Made by a program: the position numbers and the translations under genes. Of a DNA stretch of 9,035 nt, positions 5,375-9,035 are shown in pieces (position 1 is the first letter of the stretch; each line of letters opens with the position of its first letter). The DNA comes from Burkholderiaceae bacterium (lineage in GTDB: Bacteria; Pseudomonadota; Gammaproteobacteria; Burkholderiales; Burkholderiaceae_D), in the NCBI GenBank assembly GCA_014379395.1, contig JACMLV010000694.1, positions 1 through 9,035 on the forward strand. The letters are read 5' to 3'. The notes under the pieces were generated by a model. The model saw only the letters and a list, made by a program, of their open reading frames with translations, was not told where the DNA came from and ran no database searches.

Positions 5375-6925
5375 ATGGCGCTCGCCACCAAATGCCCCCA
5401 CTGCAACACGGTCTTCAGGGTCGCCGCCGACCAGTTGAAGCTGCGTGGGGGCATCGTGCGTTGCGGCGCCTGCAAGGAAGTTTTCGACGGCAACGCCGCG
5501 CTGCTACACAAGGCCGCGCAGGCACCCGCCAAGGCGCAGCCATCGGCCGCGCCCGCCCCGCTCGCTCCAGTCGATGCCGAATTGGCGGCAACCTCGGCTG
5601 CGGCCGTCCCCGATCCGGCGCAAGCCTGGCGCGCGGCGCCCATCCAACAGCAAGAAAAAGCCGACGAGCAGGTCTACGCGCTCGACTTCGATCTGCCCAG
5701 CGACCCGTTTGAACCGCCGGCCGCACCAACACCCGCGGCGCGACACGCCGACGCCGGATACGACGACGAAGACGACAGCGACGACCTGGGCTTCGAGCTC
5801 GATCTCGACATCGACCTCGAACAGGAACTGCCAGCTGAATTTGAGCGGCCGCCCTTTGAACCTGCGCCGCCGGTTGAACCCGCGCCGCTGGTTGAACCCG
5901 CGCCGCTGGTTGAACCTGCGCCGATTGTCGTCTGGCGAACCTCGCCCGCGCAGCTGGACGCTCGCCTCGAATTGCCCGAGCCGGAACCCATGCCAGAAGC
6001 CGCACTGGAAGCGGAGCCTGAATTGGCGCCCGAACCCTGGTTCGCAGCATGGAACAAGAAAGAAGCCAACGAATTACCAGACGAAGCACACGAATTACCC
6101 GCCGTGGCCGACGAATCGGCAGACGGCCGCCGCGAACCGACCTTCCACCTGCCGGACGACGAATCGGATGATTGCATCGTCACCCTCTCCGCACCGGAAC
6201 CCGACTTGAGCCACGAGTTGGCCGACGAATTGGCGGCCGGCACAAGCGCCGGGACAGCAGAAGCGAACGCGGCCGAAATCGATGCCGAGCCGATCGAAGC
6301 GCCAGCGAACATCGAGCCGCGATTCGACTCGGGCAGCGAAGCCGAGGTCGCGCACGAAGTTGCGCCCGCCGCCGCACTGGCGGACACGAGCGCGCCCGCC
6401 ATCGACGAGCCCGGCTTCGTCAAGCAAGGCCGGCGCCGCCAGCGCATCGGCAAGGCGACGCGCATCCTGATGGGCTTTGGCTCGGTGCTGCTGTTGATCG
6501 CGCTGCCGATCCAGGCCGTGAACACCTTCCGCAACCAGCTGGCGGCGCAACTGCCCCAGCTCAAGCCCACCCTCGAAGCGGCCTGCGCCGTGATCGGCTG
6601 CGTCGTGGAGCTGCCGGCGCAAATCGAGATGCTCACCATCGAGCAGGGCGAATTGCAGGCCATCGCCGAAAACACCTTCTCCTACGCCACCGTGCTGCAC
6701 AACCAGGGCACCACCGTGCAAGCCTGGCCGAGCATCGAGCTGATCCTCAACGACGCCAAGGACAAGCCGGTGCTGCGGCGCGTGATCGCGCCGGCCGACT
6801 ACCTGCCGGCGCCGGCCGACCTGGGAAAGGGCTTCGCGCCGCGCTCCGAGCTGGCCGTCAAACTGTATTTCGAATTGAACCAGCTGAAAGCATCCGGCTA
6901 TCACATCGCTGTTTTTTACCCATAG
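5375..6925 (+). CDS. Zinc-ribbon (MJ0042-type) and DUF3426 membrane protein
   Basis: A 516-residue protein of unknown function. Residues 7-33 form a zinc ribbon with CPHC (C7, C10) and CGAC (C30, C33), matching the MJ0042/zinc_ribbon_4 type (NTVFRVAADQL...GIVRCGACKEVF). A 300-residue Ala/Pro/Glu/Asp-rich segment (about 45-350) is probably disordered and includes four VEPAPL-like hexapeptides. The basic patch GRRRQRIGKATR (352-363) precedes one membrane segment (about 364-383, ILMGFGSVLLLIALPIQAV). The positive-inside rule puts the zinc ribbon in the cytoplasm and the DUF3426 domain (384-516) in the periplasm. That domain holds a cysteine pair, C404 and C409, before VELPAQIEML, as is typical of the family. 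The start at 5375, 13 bases after prmA, is chosen because the zinc ribbon begins at once; an in-frame extension from 5252 lies inside prmA. Family assignment is good, function unknown. Confidence 0.9.
   Translation: MALATKCPHCNTVFRVAADQLKLRGGIVRCGACKEVFDGNAALLHKAAQAPAKAQPSAAPAPLAPVDAELAATSAAAVPDPAQAWRAAPIQQQEKADEQVYALDFDLPSDPFEPPAAPTPAARHADAGYDDEDDSDDLGFELDLDIDLEQELPAEFERPPFEPAPPVEPAPLVEPAPLVEPAPIVVWRTSPAQLDARLELPEPEPMPEAALEAEPELAPEPWFAAWNKKEANELPDEAHELPAVADESADGRREPTFHLPDDESDDCIVTLSAPEPDLSHELADELAAGTSAGTAEANAAEIDAEPIEAPANIEPRFDSGSEAEVAHEVAPAAALADTSAPAIDEPGFVKQGRRRQRIGKATRILMGFGSVLLLIALPIQAVNTFRNQLAAQLPQLKPTLEAACAVIGCVVELPAQIEMLTIEQGELQAIAENTFSYATVLHNQGTTVQAWPSIELILNDAKDKPVLRRVIAPADYLPAPADLGKGFAPRSELAVKLYFELNQLKASGYHIAVFYP
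5855..5926 (+). repeat. Four 18-bp tandem repeats inside the DUF3426 gene
   Basis: Four consecutive 18-base units at 5855, 5873, 5891 and 5909 share the core TTGAACCYGCGCCG. The middle two are identical (GTTGAACCCGCGCCGCTG). They encode FEPAPP, VEPAPL, VEPAPL and VEPAPI (residues 161-184). Because the unit is a multiple of three, copy-number change by slippage would keep the frame and only alter the length of the cytoplasmic linker. Confidence 0.9.
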
Positions 6926-6932
6926 GCCCACC

Positions 6933-7877
6933 ATGACCATGACCAAGACCTCCCTGATCTGCGGATCGCTCGCCTTCGACACCATCATGCAATTCGAGGG
7001 ACGCTTCGGCGAATCGCTGCTGGCCGATCAGCTGCACAAGGTGAACGTCTCGTTCCTGGTGCCGACCATGCGCACCGAGTTCGGCGGCTGCTCCGGCAAC
7101 ATCGCCTACAACCTGAAGATGCTGGGCGGCGAGCCGCGCATCGTCGGCGTGATGGGCCAGGACAGCGGCCCCTACCTGGCGCGCCTGAACGAACTGGGCA
7201 TTTCGACCCAGAACATCATGGTCAAGTCGTGCAGCTACACGGCGCAATGCTTCGTCACCGCCGACGCCGACAACAACCAGATCAACGCCTTCCATCCGGG
7301 CGCGATGTCGTTCTCGCATGAGAACTCGGTGCGCGACGCCGGCCCGGCGCAGCTGGCCATCATCTCGCCGGACGGCCTGGAAGGCATGCTCAAGCACGCC
7401 GACGACCTGTTCGCGCTGGGTGTGCCGTTCATGTTCGACCCGGGCCAGCAATTGCCGCGCTTTAGCAGCGAGCAACTGATCGACGTGATCAACAAGGCCA
7501 CCTACGTCGCCGCCAACGACTACGAGATCGAACTGTTGATGGAGCGCACCGGCCTGACGGTGCAGGACATCGCCGGCCGCCTGAAGGCGCTGATCGTCAC
7601 GCGCGGCGAGCACGGTTCCGAGATCTACACGGACGGCCAGCGCATCGAGATCCCGGCCGTCAAAGCGGAAGCGGTGCTCGACCCGACCGGCTGCGGCGAC
7701 GCCTACCGCGCCGGCCTGCTGTACGGCATCACCAACGGCTTGAACTGGGAAACCACCGGCCGCCTGGCGAGCCTGATGGGCGCCATCAAGATCGCCCATC
7801 AAGGCGGACAGAATCACGCCATGACGCTGGAACAAATCAAGGCGCGCTTCGAAGCGGCATTCGGCTACGGCTACTAA
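6933..7877 (+). CDS. PfkB-family nucleoside kinase (adenosine/inosine-guanosine kinase-like)
   Basis: A ribokinase-fold enzyme that probably phosphorylates a nucleoside with ATP for purine salvage. The 314 residues start MTMTKTSLICGSLAFDTIMQ. They contain the PfkB N-terminal signature around FGGCSGNIAYNLKMLGG (50-66), the block NNQINAFHPGAM (114-125), VAANDYEIELL (192-202), the nucleotide-binding ALIVTRGEHGS (219-229) and the C-terminal signature DPTGCGDAYRAGLLYG (250-265), with D256 as catalytic base and the anion hole G253-D256. From memory, the whole pattern, including SFLVPTMR near residue 45 and GRLASLMGA near 280, closely resembles the nucleoside kinase of Burkholderia thailandensis rather than ribokinase or fructokinase. 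Substrate choice is inference. Two in-frame ATGs (6933, 6939) are possible; the first is used. It lies seven bases after the DUF3426 gene, with no clear ribosome binding site, and is followed by a strong terminator. Confidence 0.9.
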   Translation: MTMTKTSLICGSLAFDTIMQFEGRFGESLLADQLHKVNVSFLVPTMRTEFGGCSGNIAYNLKMLGGEPRIVGVMGQDSGPYLARLNELGISTQNIMVKSCSYTAQCFVTADADNNQINAFHPGAMSFSHENSVRDAGPAQLAIISPDGLEGMLKHADDLFALGVPFMFDPGQQLPRFSSEQLIDVINKATYVAANDYEIELLMERTGLTVQDIAGRLKALIVTRGEHGSEIYTDGQRIEIPAVKAEAVLDPTGCGDAYRAGLLYGITNGLNWETTGRLASLMGAIKIAHQGGQNHAMTLEQIKARFEAAFGYGY

Positions 7878-7910
7878 GCTCTCGCCGGCTGAAAGCCAGC
7901 CACCGCCATC

Positions 7911-7942
7911 AGCCCGCAGCGAGTGATCGCTGCGGGCTTTTT
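7911..7942 (+). terminator. Strong rho-independent terminator
   Basis: A perfect 12-bp stem (AGCCCGCAGCGA at 7911-7922 with TCGCTGCGGGCT at 7927-7938) closes a GTGA tetraloop and is followed by a T-run ending at 7942. It lies 33 bases after the nucleoside kinase stop and ends the plus-strand gene series. In the opposite direction the stem has no T tail, so it should act mainly on plus-strand transcripts. Confidence 0.95.
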
Positions 7943-7949
7943 AACGTCC

Positions 7950-7976
7950 TAGGAGGCTGCCTGAGGCAGACTCCTA
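7950..7976 (-). other. Hairpin overlapping the TonB-receptor stop codon
   Basis: TAGGAG (7950-7955) pairs with CTCCTA (7971-7976), then one G/A mismatch, then CTGCC (7957-7961) with GGCAG (7965-7969) around a TGA loop. The right arm contains the TAG stop (CTA at 7974-7976 on the plus strand) of the minus-strand receptor gene. No T-run follows in the minus direction, so it is either a weak or rho-assisted terminator or an mRNA 3'-end stabiliser. Confidence 0.55.
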
Positions 7977-9035
7977 AAACTGCGCCCGCACCCCGAAAAC
8001 AAAATTGCGGCCGGGCAGCGGAGAGACGTCTTTCAACACCGAGGTCGACAAGCGGATGTCTTCGTTCAGCAGGTTCTTGGCGAGCAGGAACCAGGTCAGG
8101 TTGTATTGGCCCAATTGTTGGGTGTACGACAGGTTGGCGTTGAGCTGGTTGTAGGACGGCGTAGTCGTGCTCTCGAACGAGGCCAGGCGTTCTTGCGCCT
8201 GCGCATGCATGATCGAGGCGCCGGCGCGCCAGCCGCCATTGCGGTAACCGGCGCTCAGCCCCAGACGCGAAGCCGGCTGCAACGGCAAGTTGCCGCCGTT
8301 CTCCAGCTTGCCGCGCGAGGTGTCGCCAAACAGCCGTCCCGACCAGCCCTGGCCGGTCTGGTTATACGTCAGCTCGGCCTCGGCGCCGCGGATGGTGGCG
8401 CCGGCCTGTTCAAAAATGCGCTCGCGCAATTCCCCGCCCGGATTGCCGTCCTCGTCGAGCAGTTTGCCGGTGATGTGGCCGAACACGAAGTCCTTGGCGT
8501 GGTTCTCGTAAACGTTCGCCTTCCAGCGCACCAGCCCGGTGGTCTTCTGCGCGCTCAACTCGATGTTGCGCGAGGTTTCCTTCCTGAAGTCCGGGTTGCC
8601 CACATCAAAGGTCGCGGTGGCGTCGTGCGGCCCGCCCGAATACAGCTCCTCGGTCCCCGGCGCGCGCTGCGCGATGGAGACTGTGGCGCCGACGCCATAG
8701 CCGGGCATGAAGGGCCACAGGCCGCCGACCGAGTACGAGGCGAGGTGGAACGAGCGGTCCAGGCCGGTCACCGGCTCGCGCTTGACCGACTCCAGGCGCG
8801 CACCGGCGCTCACACGGACCGGCCCGAAATCGGTCTCTTCGACCAGGAACCCGGCCGTCGAGGTCGAATGGGTGACGGGCACGGTGTCGGGGCCGCCCTC
8901 GGCGCTCAGCGCTGAAAAGCGCGTGTTGTCGGTTTGCAGGCCCAGCGTGCCGTGCCAGCCGGCCAGCCGCTTGTGGGTCAGCTCCCAGCGCGATTCCAGC
9001 GCGTGGTTCTTGAACAGCACCAAGGGCTGGTTGTC
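7974..9035 (-). CDS. TonB-dependent outer-membrane receptor, C-terminal part (ZnuD-like)
   Basis: The last 353 residues of an outer-membrane beta-barrel that imports a ligand using TonB energy. The frame is open to the right edge, so the signal peptide, TonB box, plug and first strands are missing. Alternating amphipathic strands run throughout. The segment APGTEELYSGGPHDATATFD (125-144), followed by VGNPDFRKETSRNIELS (145-161), is the barrel signature common to TonB receptors; the exact ELY-x-x-G-x-H-x-A-T-x-x-F form resembles ZnuD-type zinc receptors as I recall them, though related siderophore or cobalamin receptors cannot be excluded. Late strands include TWFLLAKNLLNEDIRLSTS (314-332), and the end PLPGRNFVFGVRAQF carries the terminal phenylalanine used for outer-membrane assembly. 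It converges on the nucleoside kinase gene. Zinc-dependent control cannot be tested because its promoter is outside the window. Confidence 0.9.
   Translation of the reverse strand, partial: DNQPLVLFKNHALESRWELTHKRLAGWHGTLGLQTDNTRFSALSAEGGPDTVPVTHSTSTAGFLVEETDFGPVRVSAGARLESVKREPVTGLDRSFHLASYSVGGLWPFMPGYGVGATVSIAQRAPGTEELYSGGPHDATATFDVGNPDFRKETSRNIELSAQKTTGLVRWKANVYENHAKDFVFGHITGKLLDEDGNPGGELRERIFEQAGATIRGAEAELTYNQTGQGWSGRLFGDTSRGKLENGGNLPLQPASRLGLSAGYRNGGWRAGASIMHAQAQERLASFESTTTPSYNQLNANLSYTQQLGQYNLTWFLLAKNLLNEDIRLSTSVLKDVSPLPGRNFVFGVRAQF

Noticed and set aside
4354..5643. 429-codon minus-strand open frame opposite prmA and the start of the DUF3426 gene
   Set aside because: It crosses a gene boundary on the other strand, is rich in Arg, Ala and Gly, and has no family signature, so it is a composition artefact.
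8106..8915. 269-codon plus-strand open frame inside the receptor gene
   Set aside because: It is antisense to a receptor with clear barrel motifs and a proper C-terminus; no independent coding evidence.
1..9035. A novel defence, mobile or biosynthetic system
   Set aside because: No transposase, integrase, toxin-antitoxin, CRISPR, nuclease/helicase set or biosynthetic cluster is visible; almost all genes belong to known housekeeping families in a conserved order.

Overview
The window looks like chromosomal backbone from a high-GC betaproteobacterium, most likely Burkholderiales and probably the Oxalobacteraceae (Massilia/Duganella/Janthinobacterium type). This rests on protein character, the heavy G/C bias at third codon positions, and a gene order I recognise from that group (aroQ-accB-accC-prmA, a zinc-ribbon/DUF3426 protein, then a PfkB-family nucleoside kinase). 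It is an inference, not a database result.

Layout: (1) 1-590, minus strand: the N-terminal 196 codons of mpl, a murein-recycling ligase running off the left edge. (2) 591-673: a short divergent intergenic region. (3) 674-7877, plus strand: eight genes in one direction. They are an unrecognised conserved-type protein (674-1309), a membrane-anchored TlpA-like thioredoxin (1306-1866), aroQ (1948-2385), accB (2478-2936), accC (3041-4420), prmA (4417-5361), a zinc-ribbon/DUF3426 membrane protein (5375-6925) and a nucleoside-kinase-like PfkB protein (6933-7877). Two junctions are 4-base ATGA overlaps. Gaps of 81-104 bases precede aroQ, accB and accC, and gaps of only 13 and 7 bases lie between the last three genes. 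(4) 7878-7973: a strong intrinsic terminator for the plus-strand genes plus a second hairpin touching the stop codon of the convergent gene. (5) 7974-9035, minus strand: the C-terminal 353 residues of a TonB-dependent outer-membrane receptor, probably ZnuD-like.

Together the genes serve core functions. AroQ makes 3-dehydroshikimate for aromatic amino acids. AccB and AccC are the biotin carrier and biotin carboxylase of acetyl-CoA carboxylase, the first step of fatty-acid synthesis. PrmA methylates ribosomal protein L11. Mpl recycles cell-wall peptide, and the TlpA-like protein does periplasmic thiol chemistry. No clear T-tailed terminator is visible before 7911, so 674-7877 could be read as one long unit with internal promoters; one candidate lies just before aroQ.

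I found no mobile element, CRISPR array, tRNA, rRNA or defence-like system. The less ordinary points are the uncharacterised 211-aa protein with a faint nucleotidyltransferase-like motif, a perfect inverted repeat with a poly-T loop before aroQ, two hairpins in the accB-accC gap, an 18-bp tandem repeat coding an acidic/proline linker, and the weak or absent Shine-Dalgarno sequences before several essential genes.
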